Position numbers and translations under genes: made by a program
Notes under the pieces: generated by a model
What the model was told of the DNA's origin: nothing
Database searches by the model: none
What the model saw: only the letters and a program-made list of their open reading frames with translations
Assembly (NCBI GenBank): GCA_020852275.1
Contig: JADZBE010000007.1
Coordinates: 186,001-250,000 of the forward strand
From: Phycisphaerales bacterium
GTDB taxonomy: Bacteria; Planctomycetota; Phycisphaerae; UBA1845
Length of the DNA: 64,000 nt
Reading direction: 5' to 3'
Part shown: positions 26,653 through 35,849 of the stretch, one piece after another
How the letters are laid out: each line of letters begins with the position of its first letter
Numbering within the stretch: the first letter of the stretch is position 1

Positions 26653-29600
26653 ATGTACCTCTCCCTGCACAACCGATCGTGCTACTCGTTCGAGCTGGCG
26701 CTGACGAGGCCGGATCAGTTGGCGGATTTCGCGGCGCGGCACGGGATGTCCGCGATCGCCCTGACGGACCGCGACGGGCTGTACGGCGCGGTGGGATTTC
26801 AGCAGGCGTGCGAGCGCGCGGGAGTCAAGCCGATCTTCGGTCTTGAGTTGGCGCTGGCGGAGGGCGTCGAGGTCACGCTGCTGGCGCGGACCTTGAAGGG
26901 ATACGCGAACCTGTGCCGGCTGGCGTCGCTGCGGCATCTGGGCGAGGCGGCGGTCAGCGTGAGGCAGGTGAGTGAACATGCCGGGGACGTGGTGTGTCTG
27001 GTGGGGGGAATGAAGAATGCAGAATGCAGAATGCAGAATGCTGAATGCGGCGTGCGATGGGATAAACAACATTCAGCATTCGGCATTCAGCATTCGGCAT
27101 CAGCCTTGCATAAAGCCTTTGAGGAACGTCTTTACATTGAACTGGCCATTCACCGCGTCGAGGACGTGACCGAGGCGCGGCGGCGGGCGCGAGGGGCGGA
27201 TGAGGCGGGTTTGCCGGTGGTGGCGTCGTGTGAGTCGCGCTGCCTGCGGCGCGGGCAGGGGTTGCTGCTGCGGGCGCTGGCGTCGATCGGCACGCTCACG
27301 CTGCTGGATCAGCCGCACGCGGACAAGCCGGAGGGGCACTGGCATCTGCGCACGCCGGCCGAGATGCAGCGGCTTTTCGCCCGCAGACCCGATGCGCTGC
27401 GCAATACCTTTGTGATCGCGGAGCAGTGCGATGTCTCGCTGGAACTGGGGTCCAACCGGTTTCCGGCGTTTGACTCGCCGGACGGACGCAGGGCGATCGA
27501 CCATTTGCGCGAACTGTCCATCGCCGGCTGTTGGCGGCGCTATGTGGACGAGCCGCCGTTTAAGAATATCGGCGGGCGGCGCGCGACGCTGGACGAAGCG
27601 CTGCAGCGCCTGGAGCGGGAACTGAGCATCATTGAACAGGTGCACTACGCAGAGTATTTCCTGGTTTTTCATGAAATCGTTGAGCATTGCAAACGCGAGG
27701 GCATTGATTCGCTGGCGCGCGGGTCAGCGGCGGACTCGCTGGTGTGTTATGCCCTGGGCGTCAGTCACGCGTGCCCGTTTCGCTTTGATCTCCCGTTCGA
27801 CCGCTTCATCAATCCGGAGCGCGCCAAGTTCAGCAAGATGGCCGACATTGATCTCGACCTGCCGTGGGATCGGCGCGATGAGGTGATCCGCTGGGTGTAT
27901 GAGCGCTGGGGGCATGATCGCGTCGCCATGATCGGCTCGCCGAACACGTTTCACGCCCGCGCGGCCGTGGCGGATCTGGGAAAGGTGTACGGGCTTCCAC
28001 CGCATGAGGTGTATCGCACGACGAAGCTGCTGCCGCACGTGACCTCGTGGAACCTGCCGGAGGCGATCCGGCAAAGCCCGGAGGCGCGCGACGTGGCCAT
28101 ACACGATGAACCGTATCGAACCATTCTGCAACTGGCGCGCGAACTGGACGGCCTGCCGCGTCATTGGTCGATGCACCCGTGCGGCCTGGTGGTTTCGCCG
28201 CATTCGCTTGCGGATCTTGTGCCGGTGCAACGATCGCCCAAGGGGCCGCTGGTGGCGCAATACGACATGCACGCCATTGAGGATCTCGGCTTTGTGAAGG
28301 TGGATCTGCTGGGGCAGGCGGGGCTGTCGGTGCTGCGGGATGCGGTGGAGGGAATTAATGGCGAATGGCGAATGGCGAATGGCGAATTCTTTTTGTCGCA
28401 GGATGCGCGCATTCTCGATGCACACAACAAGAATACCCAACGTGCAGCGGAAGCGGATGGTACGGAGAATCCTTTCGCAATTCGCAATTCGCAATTCGCA
28501 ATTTGCCATTGTCCACTGCCCATCGACCTTGCGCGCGACGTTGACTACTCAGACGCCGCCACCTGGGAAATGATTGCTTCGGGCAATGCTCGCGGCGTGC
28601 ACCACATCGAGTCGCCGGCCATGACCAGTCTGCTGCAGCAATGCAATTGCCGGGACATTGATTGTCTCACGACCGTGGTGGCGATCATCCGTCCCGGCGC
28701 GGCCAACCAGGGAAAGAAAGAGGCATTCGCGCGGCGGCATCAGGGCATGGAACCGCCGCGGTACTCACATTCATCCGTGGTTTCCGTGCTGGAAGCGACG
28801 TATGGGTTAATGGTGTTTGAAGAGCACATTCTGCAGATCGCCGTCGAATTCGCGGGCATGAACCTCGGTCGCGCGGACGTGCTGCGGCGGGCGCTGAACA
28901 AGGAGAACCGCGTGCTGATCCGGCAGTTGCGCGGCGAGTTCTGGTCGTGCGCGGAGGGCAAGGGCCGGCGGCGAGACGAGATCGAGGCCGTGTGGGGATT
29001 GGTGGAGGGATTCTGCGGATTTATGTTCAACAAGGCGCACTCGGCGGAGTACGCCATCGAGGCGTTTCAAGGCGCGTGGCTGAAGCTGCGATTTCCGGCG
29101 CACTACATCGCGGCGATCCTTTCCAATTACCGCGGCTTCTACGCGAATTCCCCGACGTTGCCGCAGATCCTTTATGTGTTGGAAGCGCTGCGGCACGGCG
29201 TCAAGTTTCTTCCCCCGTGGGTGAACCGGTCCTCGCGCAAATTCAGCGTCGAAACGCCGAAACGCCGAAACGCCGAACCGCCGAGAGAGGAAAGTGGGAA
29301 TGCAGAGTGCAGGAACGCGTCGGAGGGGCAGGCGCGAGCATCGGGTCTTGACCCTGCGGAATCCGGAATCCGAAATCCGATTTCCGACATGCGGGACTGG
29401 GCATTCGCCATTCGCCATTCGCCATTCGCCATTTGCTGCTCCCCCTCCGCCATTCGTGTCCCCGTGTCGCACATTCACGGGCTGTCGGACTCGTTCCTCG
29501 AGCGGTACCACGCGGAGCGTGACCGTGGGGAGTTTGGATCGCCGGCGGAGTTCGTGGAGCGCTGCCGGCCGGGGGAGTCGGAGGCGGCGGCGCTGCTGGA

Positions 29601-30228
29601 CAGCGGAGCGCTGGACGGCTTCGGGCTGCCGCGCCCGCAATTGTTCTGGCAGTTGCACCGGTTGTTCCGGCAGCGCGTGCGGGGAATGGACACGCTGTTT
29701 TGCGGCGGCGAGCGCGACGCGGGAATGACGCCGCCCGTGGAACTGACCACGCCGGACCTGCGCCAACGCGCCCAGCGCGAGATGGACCTGCTCGGGTTTC
29801 CGGTGTCGATCGATCCGCTTACGTTCCTGGGAACGGATGACCAGGGGCGAGGCATAGACGAATCGCGCTATGTGAAAGTGGCGGACCTCGGCGGATACAT
29901 CGGGCGGCGCGTGACCGTCTGCGGGCTGATGGTGGCCGATCGGATCAACTCCACGCTCACCCATGAACTGATGAAGTTCGTCACGCTCGGCGACCGCACG
30001 GGTTTCGTGGAGACGATCGTGTTCCCGGGCGCCTACCGGCGATTCGGCCATCTGACCGCGGCGAACGCAATCCTCGAAGCGAGCGGCATCGTGGAGCCGT
30101 TCGAGAACGGGCGGGGCTGGACGCTGCGCGTGGAGCGGTTGTCCGCGCCTCGCAAGAGCCGCAAGCCAACGCTCGACGCGCAACCTCGCCTGAAGAGCCA
30201 ACGCACGGGCAAGCCAACCACCGCGTAG
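26653..30228 (+). CDS. dnaE2: Error-prone DNA polymerase III alpha subunit, DnaE2-type, with three in-frame repeat insertions
   Basis: 1191 aa. Polymerase acids are present: ADIDLDLPWDRRDEVI (about residue 395-410) and VKVDLLGQAGLSVL. Other family blocks include GSAADSLVCYALG, FMFNKAHSAEYA and a C-terminal OB fold (VTVCGLMVADRIN). The N-terminal PHP domain has lost its metal ligands: the usual HxHS is HNRS and TDHDG is TDRDG, so no PHP nuclease is expected. Residues about 119-150, 566-624 and 864-936 are translated tandem repeats (KNAECRMQNAECG, NGEWRMANGEF, AIRHSPFAI) absent from the family; without them the length is about 1030. Third gene of a damage-tolerance cassette with an S24 protein and DNA polymerase IV. 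ImuA is not seen. Confidence 0.92.
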   Translation: MYLSLHNRSCYSFELALTRPDQLADFAARHGMSAIALTDRDGLYGAVGFQQACERAGVKPIFGLELALAEGVEVTLLARTLKGYANLCRLASLRHLGEAAVSVRQVSEHAGDVVCLVGGMKNAECRMQNAECGVRWDKQHSAFGIQHSASALHKAFEERLYIELAIHRVEDVTEARRRARGADEAGLPVVASCESRCLRRGQGLLLRALASIGTLTLLDQPHADKPEGHWHLRTPAEMQRLFARRPDALRNTFVIAEQCDVSLELGSNRFPAFDSPDGRRAIDHLRELSIAGCWRRYVDEPPFKNIGGRRATLDEALQRLERELSIIEQVHYAEYFLVFHEIVEHCKREGIDSLARGSAADSLVCYALGVSHACPFRFDLPFDRFINPERAKFSKMADIDLDLPWDRRDEVIRWVYERWGHDRVAMIGSPNTFHARAAVADLGKVYGLPPHEVYRTTKLLPHVTSWNLPEAIRQSPEARDVAIHDEPYRTILQLARELDGLPRHWSMHPCGLVVSPHSLADLVPVQRSPKGPLVAQYDMHAIEDLGFVKVDLLGQAGLSVLRDAVEGINGEWRMANGEFFLSQDARILDAHNKNTQRAAEADGTENPFAIRNSQFAICHCPLPIDLARDVDYSDAATWEMIASGNARGVHHIESPAMTSLLQQCNCRDIDCLTTVVAIIRPGAANQGKKEAFARRHQGMEPPRYSHSSVVSVLEATYGLMVFEEHILQIAVEFAGMNLGRADVLRRALNKENRVLIRQLRGEFWSCAEGKGRRRDEIEAVWGLVEGFCGFMFNKAHSAEYAIEAFQGAWLKLRFPAHYIAAILSNYRGFYANSPTLPQILYVLEALRHGVKFLPPWVNRSSRKFSVETPKRRNAEPPREESGNAECRNASEGQARASGLDPAESGIRNPISDMRDWAFAIRHSPFAICCSPSAIRVPVSHIHGLSDSFLERYHAERDRGEFGSPAEFVERCRPGESEAAALLDSGALDGFGLPRPQLFWQLHRLFRQRVRGMDTLFCGGERDAGMTPPVELTTPDLRQRAQREMDLLGFPVSIDPLTFLGTDDQGRGIDESRYVKVADLGGYIGRRVTVCGLMVADRINSTLTHELMKFVTLGDRTGFVETIVFPGAYRRFGHLTAANAILEASGIVEPFENGRGWTLRVERLSAPRKSRKPTLDAQPRLKSQRTGKPTTA
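27009..27101. repeat. Facing tandem repeats, dnaE2 insertion 1
   Basis: Left arm 27009-27048 repeats GAATGCA; right arm 27070-27100 repeats CATTCGG/CATTCAG, its near-complement, with a loop of about 20 bp. A long hairpin is possible. The frame is kept through both arms. The same GAATGCAGAATGC arm is found in rnpB at 54776 and 54930. Confidence 0.85.
28359..28520. repeat. Facing tandem repeats, dnaE2 insertion 2
   Basis: Left arm 28359-28388 has four units of GCGAATG; right arm 28473-28520 has units of CAATTCG/CAATTTG followed by GCCATTGTCC. They lie in a linker between the VDLLGQAGLSVL block and the DYSDAATWEMIASG block, and the approximately 85-bp loop is also translated. Confidence 0.85.
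29248..29456. repeat. Facing tandem repeats, dnaE2 insertion 3 (composite)
   Basis: This one is built of several unit types: GAAACGCC units (29248-29285), GAATGCAGAGTGCAG (29299), GGAATCCGGAATCCGAAATCC (29358, unit GGAATCC) and CATTCGC units (29402-29456). GAAACGCC and CATTCGC units both also occur in rnpB. The frame stays open throughout. Confidence 0.85.
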
Positions 30229-30258
30229 ATGCCGTGGGGGCGGGGTCCAGTTCTGCGG

Positions 30259-31929
30259 TCAGTCGCAAGTGGCGCTGTTGTACAAACCACACTCCACCAC
30301 GCCGACCGTGTGCGCTCCGGCCGCAACGTCATTGAACTTCGCAACGGCCTTGCCTCGGGCATTGACCGCGATCACCTTGTCCGTCCCCGCATCGTCGTCA
30401 AGCCGGAAAGTCAGCGACTCGCCGGGCAGACCGCCGGAGACCTTCGCCTTGAGAATGAAGCGCGCGCCCTTGAGCCGGCACTTGGGCTTGAGGCTCTCAG
30501 ATCCGCTGCACGGGTCGGCGCTGACGGTCACGACGGCTGATGCCGGCGAACCGGCGACCTTCCCGTCTGAAGGAGTCACCGTGCAGGCCACGAGGCTTCC
30601 GGGCTGCGTCAGCCCCAGCGGGATGGCGTCGCCGTGTCCCGCGGATGTCACGCGTCGAACCTCGTTGCCGTCGATCGTCCACACGTACTCGTATCGCACC
30701 ACGTCGTAGTCCAAGTCGTCGAGCACGAGGTCCGTGTCCACGCGGCAGAAGATGACATCGCGCTGCGTCGGCGCGGCGGGTTCGAAGTGAACGCCGATCG
30801 GCTCCGGCGGACGGTTGAAGCTCGGGTTCCGCTCGGGCACGACTTCAATCGGCGCATCGGTCAGCAATTGCCCATTGAAGTAGAACCGCACGCGCCAGGT
30901 TCCCGCGACGCTGTGCATTTCCTCCATGTACCAGTAGAAAAACCCGGATGTGTACCGGTAAAACGATGGATTGCCGAACGGTTGATCACCCGAGTCGTAG
31001 TAAATCGTCCCGTTGGGACGGACGAAAACGTTGCGCCACGTCGCCTGGGCCGGGAGGTTGGCGCACTGGAACCAGAAATAAATGAACGTGTCGGTGAAGG
31101 CAATCTGACCCGTGCGCGGCTGCTCCCAGGGAAACGGGGCGTGATTGAACAGATCCTCATAAGTGAAGGCGAAGTCGATGAGATACGGGTCGAGTCGCAG
31201 CGGCTCCTGGTTCACCCACCCGCTCTCGCCCGGGCGGCAGTCGCCGGCGAACGGTTCCACCACAGCGAAGTTCGGCAGGTCGCGGTTTTCGAAGTGCAGG
31301 TGCGGGCCGAAGCTGTACCCGCTGGAGCCGCTCAAGCCGATCTGCTGTCCCGCGCGGACGTGCTCTCCCGCGGCGACGGCTACGCTGTTCTTCTTCATGT
31401 GCCAATAGTACGCGTAACGATTCTGGCCATGGTCCAGGATGACGAAGTTGGCGTCGTTGTTCTCGCCCTGCGTGTGCATGTCGTCGTGGCCGTCGTCGGT
31501 CGCCACGACCACGCCGTCCAGCGCCGCGAAGATCGGCACGCCGATCGCCTGCTCCGCGAAGCTGCGAAGCCCGCAGTCGATCCCCGCATGGGTGTTGTAG
31601 GTGAAGTCCGTGCAGTGGTAATCGAGAACGCCGTCGCCGGAGTCGAGGTCCACAAACAGACCGGTGAACAAGTCGCCGTACGTGTAGCCACCCTGCGGGA
31701 AGAAGGGATAGCGCAACGTGGATAATGGCAGCGCAGGTCGATCCGGGGTGGACGCCTGGTACTTTTCAATCGCGCGTCGCGCCTTCGCGTCCTCCTCCCC
31801 GGAAATGCAGTTGGCCCGACGAGGCTGCGGCGGCGAGAGTTGCAATCCGCCCCACTGGGCCATCGCCGCGGGCGCCGATGCGCAGATCGTCAGCGCGCAG
31901 CAGGTAATCAACGATTGACGTGTGCTCAT
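30259..31929 (-). CDS. Secreted M23 (LytM-type) metallopeptidase with C-terminal beta domains
   Basis: 556 aa from ATG 31929 (GGGGAG upstream). Signal peptide with a cut after APAAMAQ. The M23 domain has THAGIDCG (His and Asp ligands) and the HLHF motif in SGYSFGPHLHFEN, so the zinc site is complete; family members cut peptidoglycan cross-links or other Gly-rich peptides. The preceding insert HDDMHTQGENNDANFVILDHG is the usual core strand. After it come a beta-rich region, an Ig-like segment (RYEYVWTIDGNEVRRV, VACTVTPSDG) and a final about 80-residue domain (KPKCRLKGA, GESLTFRLDD, GAHTVG, ending NSATCD) shared with two other secreted proteins in the window. Confidence 0.9.
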   Translation of the reverse strand: MSTRQSLITCCALTICASAPAAMAQWGGLQLSPPQPRRANCISGEEDAKARRAIEKYQASTPDRPALPLSTLRYPFFPQGGYTYGDLFTGLFVDLDSGDGVLDYHCTDFTYNTHAGIDCGLRSFAEQAIGVPIFAALDGVVVATDDGHDDMHTQGENNDANFVILDHGQNRYAYYWHMKKNSVAVAAGEHVRAGQQIGLSGSSGYSFGPHLHFENRDLPNFAVVEPFAGDCRPGESGWVNQEPLRLDPYLIDFAFTYEDLFNHAPFPWEQPRTGQIAFTDTFIYFWFQCANLPAQATWRNVFVRPNGTIYYDSGDQPFGNPSFYRYTSGFFYWYMEEMHSVAGTWRVRFYFNGQLLTDAPIEVVPERNPSFNRPPEPIGVHFEPAAPTQRDVIFCRVDTDLVLDDLDYDVVRYEYVWTIDGNEVRRVTSAGHGDAIPLGLTQPGSLVACTVTPSDGKVAGSPASAVVTVSADPCSGSESLKPKCRLKGARFILKAKVSGGLPGESLTFRLDDDAGTDKVIAVNARGKAVAKFNDVAAGAHTVGVVECGLYNSATCD

Positions 31930-32052
31930 GGTTCCCATCTCCCCATGTGGATGTCCCATTTGGAATCCACATGGAGAGTATACCACAAAACGGAAGGCAA
32001 GTCTGCGCGTGCCTCAACGGGCTGAGACAGCCTCAGGCTCCGGGCTGCGGCC

Positions 32053-32685
32053 TCATAAGGGCGTCGGCGGAACGCTGGGCGCGGGCATGATCATGGCCGC
32101 GAACGGGCTGGGTGTTCCGCATTCGGGGCATCGCCCTGATAGATTTCCGATCAGGCTGTAGCCGCACTGGCGGCAGTTGAACCGGCTCAGCACGCGCACG
32201 ACCTGCTCATCCGGCACACCCATGAAACCGACCTTCAGCCCGGCGGCGCGCAGCGCCTGGGTCGCGTGACGATTGGCGATCAGCAGCAACAGAAGATTGA
32301 CGCAGGGCGCCAGCAGGAACACGCCATACAAGACCTGCATCCACACCGGTTTCCGCAGAGCGCCGAGCATTCGCACCACGCCTACAAGGATCAGCACGAG
32401 GAACGCGACACAGCCCAGGAAGACCAGCAAGGCCGCTATCGCGTTCTCGTCGAGCAGCTTGGCCATGAGGCTCGGGGGACCCATAGCGGGCAGACATTGC
32501 ATCAGCATCGCCGCCAGCACGTACCAGAGCAGCCTCCGCTGCCAGCGGGCGACGTGCCGCAAATCGACGCCTTTAACGACCCAGCCTTCCAGCGGCGCTT
32601 GGGAAAGATTGTGTCCGCAGCGCGGGCAGAAATTCGCCGCCGATTCCATCTCGAAGAGGCAGAGAGGGCAACTCCTTGGATGCAC
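32053..32685 (-). CDS. Membrane protein with zinc ribbons at both ends
   Basis: 210 aa. N-terminal ribbon CPLC...CPRC within residues 6-23, then three hydrophobic segments at about 50-68, 83-105 and 117-137, then a C-terminal ribbon CRQCGYSLIGNLSGRCPECGTP of the type common in Planctomycetota. Function unknown; the ribbons would lie on the same side only if an even number of segments crosses, so the membrane arrangement is uncertain. It ends about 120 bp from the M23 gene on the same strand. Confidence 0.8.
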   Translation of the reverse strand: MHPRSCPLCLFEMESAANFCPRCGHNLSQAPLEGWVVKGVDLRHVARWQRRLLWYVLAAMLMQCLPAMGPPSLMAKLLDENAIAALLVFLGCVAFLVLILVGVVRMLGALRKPVWMQVLYGVFLLAPCVNLLLLLIANRHATQALRAAGLKVGFMGVPDEQVVRVLSRFNCRQCGYSLIGNLSGRCPECGTPSPFAAMIMPAPSVPPTPL

Positions 32686-32733
32686 GAAATCTTCCCCAAT
32701 CCCGCGCCGGTTGCCCTGCGCACAATGGCGAAA

Positions 32734-33552
32734 TCAACCGCCCTTCGCCACCGTGGAACTCTTGATGAACTCAACAGCCTGCGCGGCGCACGAATCCATC
32801 ACGTCCTTCACGCCCGTGATCTTCACAAAGTGCGGTCCGGCGTCATGCTCGAGGATGGCCGCAATGAGGCGGCCGTTCTCGATGACGCCGCCGGCCATGC
32901 CCGGCGCGGCCGTGAGCTTGCCGCAGACGTCGAGGAGCGTGATCCTCACGCCCTCATGTTCGAAGGTCTCGATCTTCGCCTGGTCCTTCTGCACGGGCTT
33001 GCCGTCCGCGCCGGCGACCTGCGACAGCCAGCGATCGATGTTCGCGTCAGCCGGCATGCCTTTCATGTTGGGGTAATGCGTGATGCGAACCTCTGCCTGG
33101 CTGGTGTTTCCCTCTGCGGCGGGAATTGCGAGCACGGCGACGGGGCCCATGGGAATCGCGGGCGTGGGCTGGAGCTTCCAGGTGTCCGGCGCGTGCATCG
33201 TGATACCCTGAAGAGCAAGGACTCCATCCACCGACAGCGCGGCGGCCTTCGGTGCGGCGGGCGGCGTGGAAGGGGGTGCGGAAGGCGCCTTGGATTCGCC
33301 GGAAGGTTGAATCGGCGGATGACCAGGCGGAAGCGCGGGAGCGGACTCCGGAATCGCGGGCTTCGGTGCATCACCGGCGGGCGCCGTGCGCGGAGGCGGT
33401 GTTTGTTGCTTCTGCGGCGTGGATCCCGCAGGCGAGACCGCGCTCGGCGGCGCGGAGGACGGGGGAGCTTGCTGTTTGCAGCCGACCAGACCCATGACCA
33501 GAAGGGTTGAAGTGGCGATGCTCCATCCGGCGAAATGTCGATAAGAATACAT
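32734..33552 (-). CDS. Lipoprotein with a Pro-rich linker and an unrecognised C-terminal domain
   Basis: 272 aa from ATG 33552; the in-frame codons upstream do not look like signal sequence. Lipobox LVGC near residue 24. Residues about 27-105 are a Pro/Ala/Ser linker suited to cross the periplasm. The remaining about 165 residues form a compact domain (GITMHAPDTWKL, EVRITHYPNMKG, WLSQVAGADGKPV, ITLLDVCGKLTAAPG, FVKITGVKDVMDS) that resembles the predicted surface-protein type often encoded by planctomycetes; I do not assign a function. It lies 48 bp upstream of the zinc-ribbon gene on the same strand. Confidence 0.8.
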   Translation of the reverse strand: MYSYRHFAGWSIATSTLLVMGLVGCKQQAPPSSAPPSAVSPAGSTPQKQQTPPPRTAPAGDAPKPAIPESAPALPPGHPPIQPSGESKAPSAPPSTPPAAPKAAALSVDGVLALQGITMHAPDTWKLQPTPAIPMGPVAVLAIPAAEGNTSQAEVRITHYPNMKGMPADANIDRWLSQVAGADGKPVQKDQAKIETFEHEGVRITLLDVCGKLTAAPGMAGGVIENGRLIAAILEHDAGPHFVKITGVKDVMDSCAAQAVEFIKSSTVAKGG

Positions 33553-33690
33553 GTTCGAAGATCCCGATTTGTAAGTTGCGGCCGCTCCGCTCGTGAACCA
33601 TGCACGCACCGTTGGCCGCGGACCCAGCGGTGGGATTGTATCCGGCGGAACGGATGTACCAAGCGCCCGCGGCGAATCTCACCGGCGGCA

Positions 33691-35451
33691 CTACGGCCCG
33701 GTCAGGCGGGACACCTGCGCGGCATGATCGCCGGCATCGACGTGCCCGTCTCCGTTAAGGTCCAAGGCCACGCACTGCGGCTCCGCCTGGCCGTCCTCGC
33801 CCGTGAAGCACGATTGCAGGCTGCTCCAGTCGCGCAGGTCGATGTCGCCGTCTCCGTCCGCGTCGCCGGGAACCGGCTCGCCGGTCGGTGCGAGGGTCAG
33901 GGGGCGCGGTGTGATCGTGCGGAAGCGCCCCTGCGACGAATCGAGCGTCAGGCGCAGTCGCGCCCGCGAGGTTCGTGGCAGATCGGCGGGGACGTGCCAC
34001 TGCGCCCGGCCGTTGTTGGGGACGTCGCGGGCAACGGCAAGCCACGGTCCGCGGTCGCCGCCCAGCGACAGCTCGATGGTCACGGTGCCAATCTCAGAGG
34101 GCGCCGTCGAAACCTGCGAGGTCCAGTCGATGAACCTGACGGATCCGGCTCGCACCGTTTCGCCGCCGCGCAGACTCAACGCGTAGATCCAATTGTCTGT
34201 TCGAGGTGATGCCTCGACGAAGCAACGTGGACGATTCTGTCCGCCGGTAAACTGGCGGCAGTTTTCCTCTGCAATGGAAACCAGGTCGGGATATCCGTTG
34301 TGGTCCACGTCCGTTCCCGCCCGAAATGCGGCGAAGTCACACGTATTGGATTGGGCATTGATGGTCGCGGCCAACTCCCACTGCCCATTCCCGTCGCCCA
34401 GCCAGACTTCCGTCTTGGTCTCACTGAACGCCACGAGATCGCCAAAACCATCCACGTTCATGTCGGCGATCTGGGTCAGTCGATGTCCTCCGCCGGTGGG
34501 AAGATTCCCGGACAGATTTTCCCATGTGCTTCCGGACACCCAGCGCCACACGGCCAGTCCACCGGCCGACGTGGCAAAACTCAGGTCGTCCAGGCCATCG
34601 GCGTTCACGTCACCCGCGCTGATTCCCTGCCTTCCAGACGAGCCGCGGGCGGGGAGGTTTCCGTCCGTCAGGGCAAAACCGCCGGTTCCATCGCCCCAAT
34701 ACACGGTCCCGTTCTGCGAGCCGGTGGCAAGGTCCGCGTAGCCGTCGCCATTGAAATCGCCCGTACTCAAAAGCAGGGATGAATTGCCGCCAAGAAACCC
34801 AAAGGTTTGCGTCCACGTTCCGTCGCCGTGGTTGCGATACACGTGCACGCCGGAGCAGCAGCCGAAGGAAATGCTCGCCACGTCGAGATCGCCGTCATTG
34901 TCAAAATCCGCCAGATCCGTGCCGAACATCCCATAGTCCTCGCCGCTTGTCGCCAGCCCGTTGTCATACGGCGTCCAGTTGCGTCCCGTGCCGTCGCCCA
35001 GTGCGACTTCCATAAGCTGGTTGCCAAAGTCATTGCCGGAATAATTGTGGTGCATGGCATAAGCGGCATCCACCAGTCCGTCGCCGTTGACATCTCCCAG
35101 TGCAACCCCGCCATACCCGAAATTGCCGGTCTGATACAACGACCAGCTTCCATTGCCATCGCCAAACCAGACCATGATCCCGGTTTCATCGCTGTTGATG
35201 TGCGGCGACCCGTGGTCGCCGATGGAAACAATGTCCGCGTGCCCGTCGCCGTCGACGTCGGAAAACTCCAGCTCCGTAGGTCCCGCCTCCATGCGCGGCA
35301 CTTGCAGACCGGTGGAGGATTCGCGGTAACTGAGTTGCGCGTCGCCTGCCCGCGTGAAGCAGGCCAGTGCCGCGAAAGCGAGGGCGAGGCAACGAGCCGG
35401 GAGAAGGCATCGGCGCGCCGTGTCGGGAAGCCCAAAGTCATCGCAAGTCAT
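33691..35451 (-). CDS. Secreted FG-GAP/VCBS repeat protein with dockerin-like tail
   Basis: 586 aa; ATG at 35451 is preceded by AAAGGAG at seven bases. Signal peptide ends near RAGDAQ. Residues about 60-400 carry repeated calcium-binding FG-GAP units (FSDVDGDGHADIV, LGDVNGDGLVDAA, LADFDNDGDLDVA, TGDFNGDGYADLA and more), typical of a beta-propeller. A beta-sandwich-like region follows. The C-terminus is a dockerin-like pair of EF-hand loops, GDADGDGDIDLRDW and LDLNGDGHVDAGDH, a hallmark of planctomycete extracellular proteins. Likely adhesive or structural, not catalytic. Confidence 0.88.
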   Translation of the reverse strand: MTCDDFGLPDTARRCLLPARCLALAFAALACFTRAGDAQLSYRESSTGLQVPRMEAGPTELEFSDVDGDGHADIVSIGDHGSPHINSDETGIMVWFGDGNGSWSLYQTGNFGYGGVALGDVNGDGLVDAAYAMHHNYSGNDFGNQLMEVALGDGTGRNWTPYDNGLATSGEDYGMFGTDLADFDNDGDLDVASISFGCCSGVHVYRNHGDGTWTQTFGFLGGNSSLLLSTGDFNGDGYADLATGSQNGTVYWGDGTGGFALTDGNLPARGSSGRQGISAGDVNADGLDDLSFATSAGGLAVWRWVSGSTWENLSGNLPTGGGHRLTQIADMNVDGFGDLVAFSETKTEVWLGDGNGQWELAATINAQSNTCDFAAFRAGTDVDHNGYPDLVSIAEENCRQFTGGQNRPRCFVEASPRTDNWIYALSLRGGETVRAGSVRFIDWTSQVSTAPSEIGTVTIELSLGGDRGPWLAVARDVPNNGRAQWHVPADLPRTSRARLRLTLDSSQGRFRTITPRPLTLAPTGEPVPGDADGDGDIDLRDWSSLQSCFTGEDGQAEPQCVALDLNGDGHVDAGDHAAQVSRLTGP

Positions 35452-35849
35452 GGCAGGCTCCTTTCCGCAAATGTCGCATCGGCGGTGGATGTTTGGAACA
35501 CGCGCCTCAATGCGTCGGCTCTACACTGGACGATGTGATTATCCGCTTTCCCGCGGTTCGATTCAAGCCGATGCGCCGAGGCGGATGGATTAGTCTGCCT
35601 CCCGTGGGGCGGCTCGCCTCTGCCAGCCGGTGGAAGCGGTGAACGCCGGTCGGTCAGGAAAGCCGCCGGTGCCCGCTTCGTCAGGCCGACGCCAAACAGT
35701 GAACGTCGTTACATTCGGGTTGATGCCTGGCTGGGCCGGCGCAACGGAGGCTTCGGTGCGGTGGAGTCCTCGGTGCGGCTGGGCCGCAGACGTCGCTGAG
35801 CCACCGTGGCCGCTGAGCCACGGGCGCGGATTGCCTCTGCGACGCTATC
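35452..35849. other. Gene-free divergent intergenic region
   Basis: 398 bp between two divergent genes with no convincing reading frame. Contains imperfect short repeats in GC-rich sequence (GCTGAGCCACxG at 35796 and 35812). A GGTTCGATTC string at about 35556 is not part of a tRNA because no pairing stem flanks it. Promoters for both genes must lie here but cannot be fixed. Confidence 0.45.

Noticed and set aside
35551..35572. tRNA-like GGTTCGATTC string
   Set aside because: No acceptor or anticodon stem can be drawn around it, and the flanks do not pair.
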